Positions 33,357 through 42,427 are shown, numbered from the stretch's first letter. The stretch is DNA of 64,000 bases from Winogradskyella litoriviva (GCF_013249065.1 NZ_JABRWQ010000001.1:62001-126000), one strand, 5' to 3'. Translations and numbers: made by a program. The notes: generated by a model not told the origin, from the sequence alone.

Positions 33357-34754
33357 TTATAAATTTCTAACCGCATTCTTAAATTGACGTCCTCTGTCTT
33401 CGTAATTTTCGAATAAATCGAAACTTGCACAAGCAGGTGACAACAATACATTATCGCCAGCATTAGCCAATTTGTATGCTATTTTTACAGCTTCATTCAT
33501 ATATTCAGTTTCAATAATAACATCTACCATTTTCCCAAATGCATCCATAAGTTTTGCATTATCAACTCCTAGGCAGATAATTGCTTTTACTTTTTCATTT
33601 ACAAACGGAAACAACTCTTTATAATCGTTGCCTTTATCCACACCTCCAACAATCCAAACTGTAGGTGCATCCATACTTTCTAGAGCAAAATAAGTAGCAT
33701 TAACATTGGTTGCCTTAGAATCGTTTATGTATTGCACTTTGTTTATTTTTAAAACATTTTCTAATCGATGCTCTACACCTTGAAAGTTCTCTAAACTTTC
33801 ACGAATAGTTTGTTTTCTAATTTTAAGTAAATGCGCAACAGTAGAAGCTGCCATCGCATTCTTCACGTTGTGTTTTCCTTCTAATGCTAAATTTTTTGTT
33901 GGCATAGTGATTTTATTATTATCTATTGTTATTATTATATTGTTGTTGTCTAAATATGCGCCTTGTTCCATAACCTTAGTTAATGAAAAAGGCAGTTTTT
34001 TTGATTGAATTTGATGTGATTTCATATACTCTAAAATCACTTCATCATCTGCATCGTAAATGAAATAATCCTCTTCTGTTTGATTCTCTACCACTCTAAA
34101 TTTTGAAGCGATATAGTTTTCAAACTTGTAATCGTATCTATCTAGATGGTCTGGCGTGATATTCGTTAGAATCGCAATTTTTGGTTTAAAATTGATGATA
34201 TCATCCAGTTGAAAACTACTAATCTCCAAAACATAATTATCATGATTTTTTTCTAAAATTTGCTTCGCGAAACTGTCACCTATATTACCAGCTAAACCCA
34301 CATCTAAATCTTGATGTAACAAGTGATGCGTTAGCGTTGCCGTTGTGGTTTTACCGTTACTTCCTGTAATTGCAACCAATGTTGCTTCTGTAAATTTTGA
34401 AGCAAATTCAATTTCTGAAACCACTGTTATTCCCGCTTCTCGAATCTGTTTTATCAAAGCCACTTTATCTGGAATACCAGGACTTTTCATGATGATGTCT
34501 GCATTCAGAATTTTTGATTCTGTATGTTGTTCATCTTCAAATTCAATCTCATTATTTAAAAGAACGTCTTTGTACTTGTCTTTAATTTTTCCTTTGTCTG
34601 ATACAAAAACCTCATACCCTTTTGCTTTTCCTAAAAGCGCTGTTCCCACACCACTTTCTCCTCCGCCAAGTATTACTAATCGAAGCCCCTTCTTAAATCC
34701 TTCCCCAGAAGGGAAGGACTTCTTACTCTGCTGGTTATTTGTTGCTTCGTTCAT
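33357..34754 (-). CDS. murD: UDP-MurNAc-L-Ala-D-glutamate ligase MurD with repeat-derived N-terminus
   Basis: MurD adds D-Glu to UDP-MurNAc-L-Ala. The core is standard: RLVILGGGESGVGTALLGKA, the ATP loop ITGSNGKTTTATL, NITPDHLDRY and the C-terminal LLSPACASFDLFENYEDRG. In the family the protein begins almost directly with RLVILGGGESG; here 24 residues precede it, including KKSFPSGEGFKKGL encoded by repeat copy D, which ends exactly at codon 24. No start codon follows the repeat, so it is translated. An ATG 18 bp upstream (34772) lies in a further repeat end and is less likely. Confidence 0.95.
   Translation of the reverse strand: MNEATNNQQSKKSFPSGEGFKKGLRLVILGGGESGVGTALLGKAKGYEVFVSDKGKIKDKYKDVLLNNEIEFEDEQHTESKILNADIIMKSPGIPDKVALIKQIREAGITVVSEIEFASKFTEATLVAITGSNGKTTTATLTHHLLHQDLDVGLAGNIGDSFAKQILEKNHDNYVLEISSFQLDDIINFKPKIAILTNITPDHLDRYDYKFENYIASKFRVVENQTEEDYFIYDADDEVILEYMKSHQIQSKKLPFSLTKVMEQGAYLDNNNIIITIDNNKITMPTKNLALEGKHNVKNAMAASTVAHLLKIRKQTIRESLENFQGVEHRLENVLKINKVQYINDSKATNVNATYFALESMDAPTVWIVGGVDKGNDYKELFPFVNEKVKAIICLGVDNAKLMDAFGKMVDVIIETEYMNEAVKIAYKLANAGDNVLLSPACASFDLFENYEDRGRQFKNAVRNL
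34683..34726 (-). repeat. Repeat family copy D, inside the murD coding region
   Basis: On the minus strand AGTCCTTCCCTTCTGGGGAAGG then ATTTAAGAAGGGGCTT in two parts. It is in frame and encodes about KKSFPSGEGFKKGL of MurD. It has the same orientation to its gene as copy A has to murC. Confidence 0.75.
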
Positions 34755-34764
34755 TACTTTCCTT

Positions 34765-34842
34765 TTTGTCATTCCTGCGAAGGCAGGAATCTACTTTTAT
34801 TCTACTCTTATTGTGGATTCCTGCCTACGAAGGAATGACAAA
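34765..34842. mobile_element. MITE-like nested inverted repeat between mraY and murD
   Basis: A 78-bp element with perfect 12-bp terminal inverted repeats (TTTGTCATTCCT / AGGAATGACAAA) and inner perfect arms (CAGGAATC 34784-34791 with GATTCCTG 34816-34823). It ends 5 bp from the mraY stop codon. CATTCCTG...CAGGAATC palindromes are widespread in bacterial genomes as small non-autonomous elements. No coding content. Confidence 0.7.
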
Positions 34843-34847
34843 CTCAT

Positions 34848-36089
34848 CTATCTAATTTTCAATGTTACTATCGTTATAATCGCTAACAAGATTCCTACAA
34901 TCCAAAATCGTGTTACTATCTTACTTTCGTGATAACCTGATTTTTGATAATGATGATGTAAAGGCGACATTTTAAAAATGCGTCGTCCTTCTCCAAATTT
35001 CTTTCTCGTGTATTTGAAATAACTTACTTGCATAACCACAGATAAATTTTCAGCTAGAAATATGCCGCACAGAATAGGAATTAACCATTCCTTACGTACT
35101 GCAATGGCAATTACTGCGATGATTCCACCAATAGTTAAACTACCAGTATCTCCCATAAACACTTGTGCTGGATACGTGTTATACCAAAGAAAACCAACTA
35201 ATGCACCAACAAAGGCAGCTATATATATTGTGATTTCTTCAGCTCTTGGGATATACATAATATCTAAGTAACCCGAAAAAACGATGTTACTAGATACCCA
35301 AGCAAAAATCCCTAACGTCAATACAATTATAGCTGAAGTTCCTGCTGCGAGTCCATCAATTCCATCTGTTAAATTCGCGCCATTTGAAACTGCTGTTATT
35401 ATAAAAATGCTGACTATTATAAATACAATCCATGTGTATTTTTCTAAGCTTGGACTTATCCATGTGATTAAATCGGAGTAATCAAACTCATTATCTTTTA
35501 AAAATGGAATCGTTGTTTTTGTGGACTTCTCCTCGGCTTTAAACAACTTAGTGGCTTGTACATTAGGATTCTCTGCTCGTAATTCATTTTGTTGAGCAAT
35601 TGGCAACTTTTCCTTTAATGTTACATCTTGATGAAAATACAAGGTTAATCCGACTATAAGACCTAACCCAACTTGCCCAAGCACTTTAAATTTCCCTTTT
35701 AAACCCTCTTTATCGTTTTTGAATTTCTTGATATAATCATCAATGAACCCAATGGTTCCCATCCAAAGTGTAGTTACAATTAAAAGGATAATGTATATGT
35801 TCTCTAGTTTTGCTAATAATAACACAGGAACTAAAGTTGCTAGGATAATAATGATTCCACCCATTGTTGGTGTACCTGCTTTTTCAACTTGCCCTTCTAA
35901 TCCTAAGTCTCTAATCGTCTCTCCTACTTGTTGCCTTTGTAAAAAACGAATAATTCGTTTACCAAAAATTGTAGAAATCAACAACGACAATATAATTGCC
36001 ACAGCCGCTCTAAAGGTTATAAACCCAAAAAGTGAAGCTCCTGGTAATTGAAACTGTTGCTCTAAATATTCGAATAAGTAATACAGCAT
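34848..36089 (-). CDS. mraY: MraY, phospho-MurNAc-pentapeptide translocase
   Basis: MraY transfers phospho-MurNAc-pentapeptide to undecaprenyl phosphate, giving lipid I in the cytoplasmic membrane. The 413-residue product has ten hydrophobic segments and the family motifs [35 protein letters not shown] and VFMGDTGSL, with SPLHHHYQ near the C-terminus. It is somewhat longer than E. coli MraY owing to a loop ([19 protein letters not shown]) typical of Bacteroidota. It lies between murE and murD. Confidence 0.97.
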   Translation of the reverse strand: MLYYLFEYLEQQFQLPGASLFGFITFRAAVAIILSLLISTIFGKRIIRFLQRQQVGETIRDLGLEGQVEKAGTPTMGGIIIILATLVPVLLLAKLENIYIILLIVTTLWMGTIGFIDDYIKKFKNDKEGLKGKFKVLGQVGLGLIVGLTLYFHQDVTLKEKLPIAQQNELRAENPNVQATKLFKAEEKSTKTTIPFLKDNEFDYSDLITWISPSLEKYTWIVFIIVSIFIITAVSNGANLTDGIDGLAAGTSAIIVLTLGIFAWVSSNIVFSGYLDIMYIPRAEEITIYIAAFVGALVGFLWYNTYPAQVFMGDTGSLTIGGIIAVIAIAVRKEWLIPILCGIFLAENLSVVMQVSYFKYTRKKFGEGRRIFKMSPLHHHYQKSGYHESKIVTRFWIVGILLAIITIVTLKIR

Positions 36090-36119
36090 TATTAGTTGTT
36101 GTTTATTTTATTTTTAATA

Positions 36120-36146
36120 CCTACAAGGTTTTTGAAACCTTGCAGG
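36120..36146. repeat. Palindromic repeat in the murE-mraY gap
   Basis: CCTACAAGGTTT-TTG-AAACCTTGCAGG: 12-bp arms with one mismatch. I recall very similar CCTGCAAGGTTT palindromes scattered through flavobacterial genomes, so this is probably a dispersed intergenic repeat. It sits 6 bp beyond the murE stop. Confidence 0.7.
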
Positions 36147-36151
36147 AAATA

Positions 36152-37615
36152 CTATTTCTGTAATTGTTTTAAATAGTCTTGAACGATTTTATAATCATCA
36201 AAATCAAAGCGTTCGCCTTTAATTTCCTGGTAATTCTCATGGCCTTTTCCGGCAATTAGAATAATATCTTTTGGTCCTGCCATTTGGCAAGCTGTTTTAA
36301 TCGCTTGCTTTCTATTGGTTATAGACAATGTCTTTTTAAAATTTTGAGGCTCTACGCCTTTTTCCATATCTTCAATAATCGTTTCTGGCACTTCGCTACG
36401 TGGATTATCACTAGTAAAAATGGCTTTTGTACTCAACGCTGAAGCGATATGCGCCATTTTTGGACGTTTGGTTTTATCTCTATCGCCTCCACAACCTACA
36501 ACCGTAATTAATTCTTCGTTTTTAGTTCTGATATCGTTAATGGTTTGCAATACGTTTTTCAGAGCATCTGGTGTGTGTGCATAATCTACAATGGCAGTAA
36601 TTTTTTCGTCTGAAATAAAATATTGAAAGCGTCCTGCTACGTTTTCAAGCTCACTAATCAATCTTAAAATCTCATCTTTTTCTAAGCCCAATAACTCGGC
36701 TGTTCCGTAAATTGCCAGAATATTGTAAGCGTTAAAACTTCCTATTAAGCGTGTCCATAATTCGTTATCATTCAACTTTAATAACAAACCACTAAATTCA
36801 TTTTCTAAAATCTGCGCTCTAAAATCCGCGTAATTCTTTAAAGCGTAAGTGTATTTCTTGGCCAGCGTGTTTTGAAACATGAACAAGCCATTTTTATCAT
36901 CGATGTTAGACAATGCAAATGCCTCTTTTGGCAATTGGTCAAAGAACTTTTTCTTAACATCTCTGTATTCAGCAAACGTTTCGTGATAATCTAAATGGTC
37001 GTGAGAGAGGTTTGTAAAAATTCCGCCTTCAAATTTTAAGCCTTCGGTTCTGCTTTGATGAATACCATGTGAACTCACTTCCATGAAGCAAAATTCTACA
37101 CCTTCATCATTCATCATCTTCAAATATTTATTAATAGTTAAAGAATCTGGTGTGGTATGCGTTGCCTTATACATGGTATTATCCACCATAATTTTCACAG
37201 TAGACAATAAGCCAACTTTATAACCTGCTTTTTTAAATAGCTGATACAGTAAACTTGACACCGTTGTCTTTCCATTGGTTCCTGTAACACCAACCAGTTT
37301 TAAATTCTCAGACGGTTGACCATAGAAATTATTAGCCATAAAAGCCATCGCCTGATTAGAATTTGCTACTTCTATATATGTGATGTCATCTTGAAGATGT
37401 TCTGGTAACGCTTCACAAATAATGGCCGTTGCACCATCTTTAATCGCTTTCTCTATATAATTATGACCGTCTGTAATTGTCCCAGAAATAGCCACAAAAA
37501 CATCATTAGTTTTTATTAGACGCGAATCGAATTCAATTTTACTAACCGTAATGCTTGTACTACCAACCACTGCGTTTATTGTAACCTTGTATAATATGTC
37601 TTTTAATACCATCAT
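36152..37615 (-). CDS. murE: UDP-MurNAc-L-Ala-D-Glu:diaminopimelate ligase MurE
   Basis: MurE adds the third residue of the peptide stem. The 487-residue product has ISGTITDGHNYIEKAI, the ATP loop GVTGTNGKTTVSSLLYQ, HTTPDSL, FTNLSHDHLDYH and, in the substrate-binding part, TSDNPRSEVPETI. The DNPR motif is the marker for meso-diaminopimelate as substrate, as expected for this group. The start overlaps the ftsI stop codon by a few bases, so translation is coupled. Confidence 0.97.
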   Translation of the reverse strand: MMVLKDILYKVTINAVVGSTSITVSKIEFDSRLIKTNDVFVAISGTITDGHNYIEKAIKDGATAIICEALPEHLQDDITYIEVANSNQAMAFMANNFYGQPSENLKLVGVTGTNGKTTVSSLLYQLFKKAGYKVGLLSTVKIMVDNTMYKATHTTPDSLTINKYLKMMNDEGVEFCFMEVSSHGIHQSRTEGLKFEGGIFTNLSHDHLDYHETFAEYRDVKKKFFDQLPKEAFALSNIDDKNGLFMFQNTLAKKYTYALKNYADFRAQILENEFSGLLLKLNDNELWTRLIGSFNAYNILAIYGTAELLGLEKDEILRLISELENVAGRFQYFISDEKITAIVDYAHTPDALKNVLQTINDIRTKNEELITVVGCGGDRDKTKRPKMAHIASALSTKAIFTSDNPRSEVPETIIEDMEKGVEPQNFKKTLSITNRKQAIKTACQMAGPKDIILIAGKGHENYQEIKGERFDFDDYKIVQDYLKQLQK

Positions 37616-39624
37616 GATGCTTCTAAAATGATAGTTTGATTAGACTTTAATTTCTGATGTTTCTCTACAGACTGCTTCTTTACAATGCCACTTCCTGTTA
37701 GTTTTACACGTACATGTACTTGTAAATTTTCTAACAACGCAATAGCATCCATAGCTGGCATACCAACTACGCTTGGCATTAGTTCCTTGTATTTTTGAGC
37801 GTTATCATAATAACTTTCAAAATCTTCATTAACCAAGTTATTATTGAAATTAAGAGTTTCAACTTCATCTATAATTGGTGTATCTGTATAAATTTTTTGA
37901 GCAATTCTTTTAAAAACAGGACCTGAAACATCGGCTCCATAATACCCTACTTTTGTACTTGGTTTATGTATCACTACAATACAAGAGTACTTTGGGTTAT
38001 CTGCAGGAAAATAGCCAGCAAAAGAAGACACATATTTTTTGTCTTTATACCATTTTTCTAAATCCGCATAATCCGTTCTCGCTGTTCCGGTTTTACCAGC
38101 CATAGAAAACGTTTCGGAATACATGCGTTTTCCTGTACCACGAATAACTACGTTCTTCAATATATCTTGAACCTCAGACAAGGTTTTATCTGAACATATT
38201 TTATCGATAATAACTTCTTTTTCAAAAACTTCAATATCCTTATCAAAAGACTTTACCGATTTAATAAAACGAGGCTTTATCATTTCGCCATCATTTGCAA
38301 TCGCGTTATAAAACGTTAAAGTTTGCAAAGGTGTAATTGTTAAATTATAGCCATAAGCAATAGAAGGCAATGCGTTTCTACTCCAGTTTGTCGCTCCTGG
38401 TTCTGGAATATCTGGAATACCTTCTCCCATTATTGAAATATTAAGAGAATCATTAAGTTTCCAACCCTTCAAATGGTCAATAAATTTTTGTGGCTGTTTA
38501 GCATAATTATCATCTATAATTGTTGCCAAACCAATATTAGAAGACACCTCTAAAGCACGCGCTGCAGAAATTTCACCAAACCCAATACCAGAATCGGTAA
38601 TATAACGACCGTAAAATTTCTTTCTACCATTTTTAGTATCTACAACTGTTGACGTATCAATAACTTTATCTTCTAAAGCTGCCATCATCGCCATAACCTT
38701 GAAGGTAGAACCAGGCTCATGAGCTTCGTAAACGGCGTAATTTCGTTTTTCGTAATAGGTGCCTTTTGAGGTTTTAGCCAAGTTAGCAATGGCTTTAACT
38801 TCGCCAGTTTTCACATCCATAACAACAACACAACCATGTTCAGCTTCGTATAATTCTAATTGCTTCAACAACGAATGGTGTGCAATATCTTGAATGTTAA
38901 CATCTATAGTAGTGTACACATCATAACCATCTTTTGGCTCCACTTGGTCGTAATCTGCAATAGGTTTCCATTGTCCATTTCCTATTTTTTGTTTGCGACG
39001 CTTTCCGTTTGTCCCTCTTAAATATTTTACACCAAAAGCGCCATCTATGCCTGCTCTAGTTACATTTCCATCTTCGTCAAATCGCTCATAACCAATAGAA
39101 CGCGACGCAACTCCTCCCATTGGATGCTCTCGCCTAGTAGTTTGCTCAACAATTAAACCCCCTTTAATTGCTCCGAGATTTAATAGTGGAAAATTTCGCA
39201 TTCTTATATAATCTGAATAGCTAATGTTTCGAGCTAAAAGGAAATATCTGTTTTTGTTTTTTCGTGCTTTGCGAATGATGTTTTTATAATATGAAGCAGG
39301 TTTTCCTTTATAAACATGAAGCGAATCTGCCAAAGCACCAATATACTTTTCGAAAGTAGCTGACTTTGCTTGGATGGCATCAATTCTAATATCGTATTTA
39401 GGAATAGATGTTGCCAACAAACTGCCGTCCGCAGAATATACATTACCTCGATTTGCAGGAATATCAAAATCTTCTAGAGTTCTTTTCTCCGCAAGTGCTC
39501 TATATTCATCGCCCTGAACAAATTGAATATTCACAAGTTTAAACACCACAGCAATCGCGAACACAAGCAAGCAGCCTGCCACGAAATATAATCTGTGTAA
39601 TATGTTTTTCTCTGTTATTGCCAA
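37612..39624 (-). CDS. ftsI: FtsI-like penicillin-binding protein with PASTA domain
   Basis: A class B penicillin-binding protein, the transpeptidase partner of FtsW. The 670-residue product has one N-terminal membrane segment, a dimerisation domain, and the transpeptidase domain with STFK (Ser in PGSTFKVMAM), SSN (EVSSNIG) and KTG (AGKTGTAR). The last 60 residues form a PASTA domain (MPSVVGMPAMDAIALLENL). E. coli FtsI lacks PASTA; Bacteroidota FtsI usually has it. It follows the ftsL-like gene by 10 bp. Confidence 0.96.
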   Translation of the reverse strand: MAITEKNILHRLYFVAGCLLVFAIAVVFKLVNIQFVQGDEYRALAEKRTLEDFDIPANRGNVYSADGSLLATSIPKYDIRIDAIQAKSATFEKYIGALADSLHVYKGKPASYYKNIIRKARKNKNRYFLLARNISYSDYIRMRNFPLLNLGAIKGGLIVEQTTRREHPMGGVASRSIGYERFDEDGNVTRAGIDGAFGVKYLRGTNGKRRKQKIGNGQWKPIADYDQVEPKDGYDVYTTIDVNIQDIAHHSLLKQLELYEAEHGCVVVMDVKTGEVKAIANLAKTSKGTYYEKRNYAVYEAHEPGSTFKVMAMMAALEDKVIDTSTVVDTKNGRKKFYGRYITDSGIGFGEISAARALEVSSNIGLATIIDDNYAKQPQKFIDHLKGWKLNDSLNISIMGEGIPDIPEPGATNWSRNALPSIAYGYNLTITPLQTLTFYNAIANDGEMIKPRFIKSVKSFDKDIEVFEKEVIIDKICSDKTLSEVQDILKNVVIRGTGKRMYSETFSMAGKTGTARTDYADLEKWYKDKKYVSSFAGYFPADNPKYSCIVVIHKPSTKVGYYGADVSGPVFKRIAQKIYTDTPIIDEVETLNFNNNLVNEDFESYYDNAQKYKELMPSVVGMPAMDAIALLENLQVHVRVKLTGSGIVKKQSVEKHQKLKSNQTIILEAS

Positions 39625-39634
39625 AGCCTGTTTA

Positions 39635-39958
39635 TTATTGCTCTTGTTGCGATTTTACTATTATTTTTGTTGGTGGGTTTAAGGAAATCCCAATTCCTTT
39701 TGCTTTCATTTCTACCTCTACAAAAGATTCTTTTTTAAGCTGCATTAGCTTCCCTCTTTTATCTACAAATGCAGAGCGTAATTCTTTTACCTCATTGGTT
39801 AATTTTGCAATTTCATAAACCTTCTGGTCCGCCTTATGAGAACTAGCAATCATTATTATAGCTAAGACAGAAATTAAAATGATGATACGCCAATTTTTAA
39901 ACGAATCATCACTGATTAGAAATTTCCCTCTTAGTATGTGATAAATATTTTTTCTCAT
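39635..39958 (-). CDS. ftsL: FtsL-like small division protein
   Basis: A 107-residue protein with a cytoplasmic N-terminus, one membrane segment (IIILISVLAIIMIAS, about residues 28-43) and a short periplasmic coiled coil (KVYEIAKLTNEVKELRSAFVD). FtsL proteins share this plan rather than sequence and form a complex with FtsB and FtsQ. Position between rsmH and ftsI is the standard place of ftsL. It belongs to the FtsL-like family of Bacteroidota. Confidence 0.88.
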   Translation of the reverse strand: MRKNIYHILRGKFLISDDSFKNWRIIILISVLAIIMIASSHKADQKVYEIAKLTNEVKELRSAFVDKRGKLMQLKKESFVEVEMKAKGIGISLNPPTKIIVKSQQEQ

Positions 39959-39986
39959 TTTTACTTCCTACAAAGGCAGGAAACTT

Positions 39987-40892
39987 TTATAATTTTTTCG
40001 CAATTCGAAGCTTAGCACTTCTTGCTCTATTATTTATTTTTATTTCTTCTTTTGAAGGAATTATTAATCCGCCAACCTTTTTTAAAGGCACTTCAAAATT
40101 CCCAAAAACATCGCGTTCTGGCTCGCCTTCAAAAAGCCCGTTTCTAATGAATCGTTTCACCAATCTATCTTCTAAAGAATGATAGGATATAAAACTTAAG
40201 CGACCATCTGGCTTTAAGATTTCTGGCATTTGAAGCAATAATTCTTTTAATACTTCAATTTCTTGATTTACCTCAATTCTTATCGCTTGATAAATTTGAG
40301 CCAAGACTTTATTCTCTTTCTGATGATTTAGAAATTTCTTTAAAACCGTTTTTAACTGTTCACTGGTTTTAATCTCTTCTTCTTTTCTAGCTCCAACAAT
40401 TACTCTCGCCATAGCAGGCGCTTGCCTTAATTCACCATATTGTAAAAGCACTGCTTTTATTTGTTCTTCTTCATACTCATTAATGACTTCAAAAGCGGAA
40501 AGTTGATTATCTTGATTCATTCGCATATCTAAATCCGCCTCAAATCTTGTTGAAAAACCACGTTCTGCAACATCAAATTGATGTGATGACACGCCAAAAT
40601 CAGCTAAAACACCATCTACCTCTTTTACACCATAAAACCTTAAAAATCGTTTGATGTATCTAAAATTTTCATTGATCAGCACAAAACGGTCATCATCAAT
40701 TGTGTTTTCTAGTGCATCTTTATCTTGGTCAAAAGCGTATAATTTTCCGTTTGGCCCTAAACGCGATAAGATTTCACGACTATGGCCTCCACCACCAAAC
40801 GTAACATCCACATAAACACCATCTGGCTTAATTGCTAAACCATCTACGGTTTCTTTAAGTAAAACTGCATTATGATAATCCATTTTCTTCAT
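39987..40892 (-). CDS. rsmH: 16S rRNA (cytosine(1402)-N4)-methyltransferase RsmH
   Basis: RsmH methylates C1402 of 16S rRNA with S-adenosylmethionine. The 301-residue product has HNAVLLKETVDGL, the SAM-binding VDVTFGGGGHSREIL, the block ADFGVSSHQFDVAERGFS and the C-terminal SYHSLEDRLVKRF. The first ATG (MKKMDYHN) overlaps the mraZ end by 23 bp; an ATG three codons on is also possible. Its place after mraZ is conserved across bacteria. Confidence 0.97.
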   Translation of the reverse strand: MKKMDYHNAVLLKETVDGLAIKPDGVYVDVTFGGGGHSREILSRLGPNGKLYAFDQDKDALENTIDDDRFVLINENFRYIKRFLRFYGVKEVDGVLADFGVSSHQFDVAERGFSTRFEADLDMRMNQDNQLSAFEVINEYEEEQIKAVLLQYGELRQAPAMARVIVGARKEEEIKTSEQLKTVLKKFLNHQKENKVLAQIYQAIRIEVNQEIEVLKELLLQMPEILKPDGRLSFISYHSLEDRLVKRFIRNGLFEGEPERDVFGNFEVPLKKVGGLIIPSKEEIKINNRARSAKLRIAKKL

Positions 40893-41340
40893 CGTCTTGT
40901 CCCATTACCTCTTCGGCTAAATCAGCAAAATCTGAAGCCGCATCATCAATTGCTTGTTCGTATTTATCTTTATCCCAAATTTCAAGAATATTCACAGCAG
41001 AAGCCAAAACCACTTGCTTACTAATTCCGGAAAAAATGATTAAATCTTTCGGAATTAATAATCGCCCTGTACTATCTACCTCAACAATTTTAACACCAGC
41101 TGTAAAGCGTCTGATAAAATCATTGTTCTTTTTCTTAAAGCGGTTTAGCTTGTTAATCTTCTCCATCATTTTGTTCCATTCAGACATTGGATACAATTCT
41201 AAACACGGCTGAAAAACGGCACGTTTTAAAACAAAACCATCTTGCAAGGCCGACGACAACTGCTTTTTAAGCACAGCAGGTATCATTAGCCTTCCTTTGG
41301 CATCAGCTTTACATTCGTATGTTCCTATAAATGAATTCAA
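40870..41340 (-). CDS. mraZ: Transcriptional regulator MraZ
   Basis: MraZ is an AbrB-fold DNA-binding protein that represses the dcw operon, including itself, by binding direct repeats in its promoter. The 156-residue product has two half domains, each with the D-x-x-G-R-L-x-[IL]-P motif: CKADAKGRLMIPAVLKKQ and VEVDSTGRLLIPKDLI. Four ten-base units with GTGG cores lie upstream. It is the first gene of the dcw operon. Confidence 0.97.
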   Translation of the reverse strand: MNSFIGTYECKADAKGRLMIPAVLKKQLSSALQDGFVLKRAVFQPCLELYPMSEWNKMMEKINKLNRFKKKNNDFIRRFTAGVKIVEVDSTGRLLIPKDLIIFSGISKQVVLASAVNILEIWDKDKYEQAIDDAASDFADLAEEVMGQDDEENGLS

Positions 41341-41350
41341 AAGGTTTCGT

Positions 41351-41420
41351 TTACCACTTTAACGATTAAGATTCAAATATATTGAAAAAATCACCACTTT
41401 TTACCACATTCTACCACATT
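41351..41420 (-). promoter_or_regulatory. mraZ promoter with phased MraZ-box repeats
   Basis: On the plus strand the decamers TTACCACTTT (41351-41360), TCACCACTTT (41391-41400), TTACCACATT (41401-41410) and CTACCACATT (41411-41420) repeat; all four are in the same ten-base phase. On the minus strand the core is GTGG. A -7 box TATATTTG (41374-41381, minus) lies between the near and the far units, so bound MraZ would cover the -35 region and the leader. This matches the known mode of MraZ: adjacent direct repeats at ten-base spacing. Confidence 0.88.
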
Positions 41421-41590
41421 TGTTGATAAGTTTTTGACTAAAATGATTTCCATTTATTTTAACACCAATAAATTCCACTTTTAACCAAAGAATCGAGAAG
41501 TGGGAATTATTAACAACTTCTACCCCAAAATTCTCCAGACAAATTATTTCGATATTTTTCCCATTATATTTATATTCTAAAGGATTTAGT

Positions 41591-41598
41591 TATATTTG
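41591..41598 (+). promoter_or_regulatory. -7 promoter box of the alpha/beta hydrolase gene
   Basis: TATATTTG matches TAnnTTTG and lies 28 bp before the hydrolase ATG. No TTG is visible at -33. It is divergent from the mraZ promoter, about 210 bp away. Confidence 0.5.
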
Positions 41599-41626
41599 TT
41601 TTTAATACCTAAGGACGAATTTGTAC

Positions 41627-42391
41627 ATGGCACACCTTTTAAAAAAAGAAAAGGATTATAGATATATTGAAGTAGGAGAAGGCACACCAATTATTGTTTT
41701 ACATGGATTGATGGGTGGACTCAGTAATTTTGATGCTGTTACTAAACACTTTAGTACTCAAGGCTATAAGGTTATCATTCCGGAACTACCGATTTACACC
41801 ATGTCTTTGATAAAAACTAACGTTAAAAGTTTTGCTAAATACCTCAAAGATTTCATTGAATATAAAGATCTTGATAAAGTTATTTTATTAGGAAATTCTT
41901 TAGGTGGACATATAGGCTTATACTACACAAAACTAAATCCCGAAAAAGTTAAAGCACTTATTATTACAGGAAGCTCAGGACTTTATGAAAGTGCTATGGG
42001 TGGAGGCTATACCAAACGTAGTGACTACGAGGTGATTAAGAAAAAAGCACAAGATGTTTTTTATGATCCAGCTGTTGCTACCAAAGAAATTGTTGACGAA
42101 GTGTATGAAACGGTAAATGACCGCAATAAACTGATAAAAACTTTAGCGATTGCAAAAAGCGCAATTAGACACAATATGGCTAAGGACTTACCTAATATGA
42201 CTACGCCAATTTGCATTATTTGGGGTAAGAATGATAGTGTTACACCTCCTGAAGTTGCTGAAGAGTTTAATGAATTATTGCCAGATTCGGATTTGTATTG
42301 GATTGACAAATGTGGCCATGCAGCTATGATGGAACATCCCGAAGAGTTTAATACTATTTTGAATGGATGGTTGGAAAAAAGAAAGTTCTAA
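41627..42391 (+). CDS. Alpha/beta hydrolase
   Basis: The 254-residue product has the alpha/beta-hydrolase fold: the oxyanion block VLHGLMGGLSNFD, the nucleophile elbow G-N-S-L-G (ILLGNSLGGHIGL, Ser), the acid in IIWGKNDSVTPPE (Asp) and the His in DKCGHAAMMEHPEEF. All three catalytic residues are present. The substrate is unknown. The start is ATG before AHLLKKE; a TTG two codons upstream is unlikely. The stop codon overlaps a repeat of the AAGCCCATC family. Its place next to engB and mraZ is common in flavobacteria. Confidence 0.92.
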   Translation: MAHLLKKEKDYRYIEVGEGTPIIVLHGLMGGLSNFDAVTKHFSTQGYKVIIPELPIYTMSLIKTNVKSFAKYLKDFIEYKDLDKVILLGNSLGGHIGLYYTKLNPEKVKALIITGSSGLYESAMGGGYTKRSDYEVIKKKAQDVFYDPAVATKEIVDEVYETVNDRNKLIKTLAIAKSAIRHNMAKDLPNMTTPICIIWGKNDSVTPPEVAEEFNELLPDSDLYWIDKCGHAAMMEHPEEFNTILNGWLEKRKF

Positions 42392-42427
42392 GCCCATCCT
42401 TAATCCTTTCCAAGAGGAAAGAAACAC
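42390..42427 (-). repeat. Repeat family copy E, at the hydrolase stop codon
   Basis: On the plus strand AAGCCCATCCTTAATCC then TTTCCAAGAGGAAAG. Its first two bases belong to the hydrolase stop codon TAA. It is oriented to its gene as copies B and C are to murG and murD. Confidence 0.7.

Noticed and set aside
34345..34932. 195-residue open frame on the plus strand opposite murD and the mraY end
   Set aside because: It is antisense to firmly identified genes and runs through the MITE; composition is that of a shadow frame.
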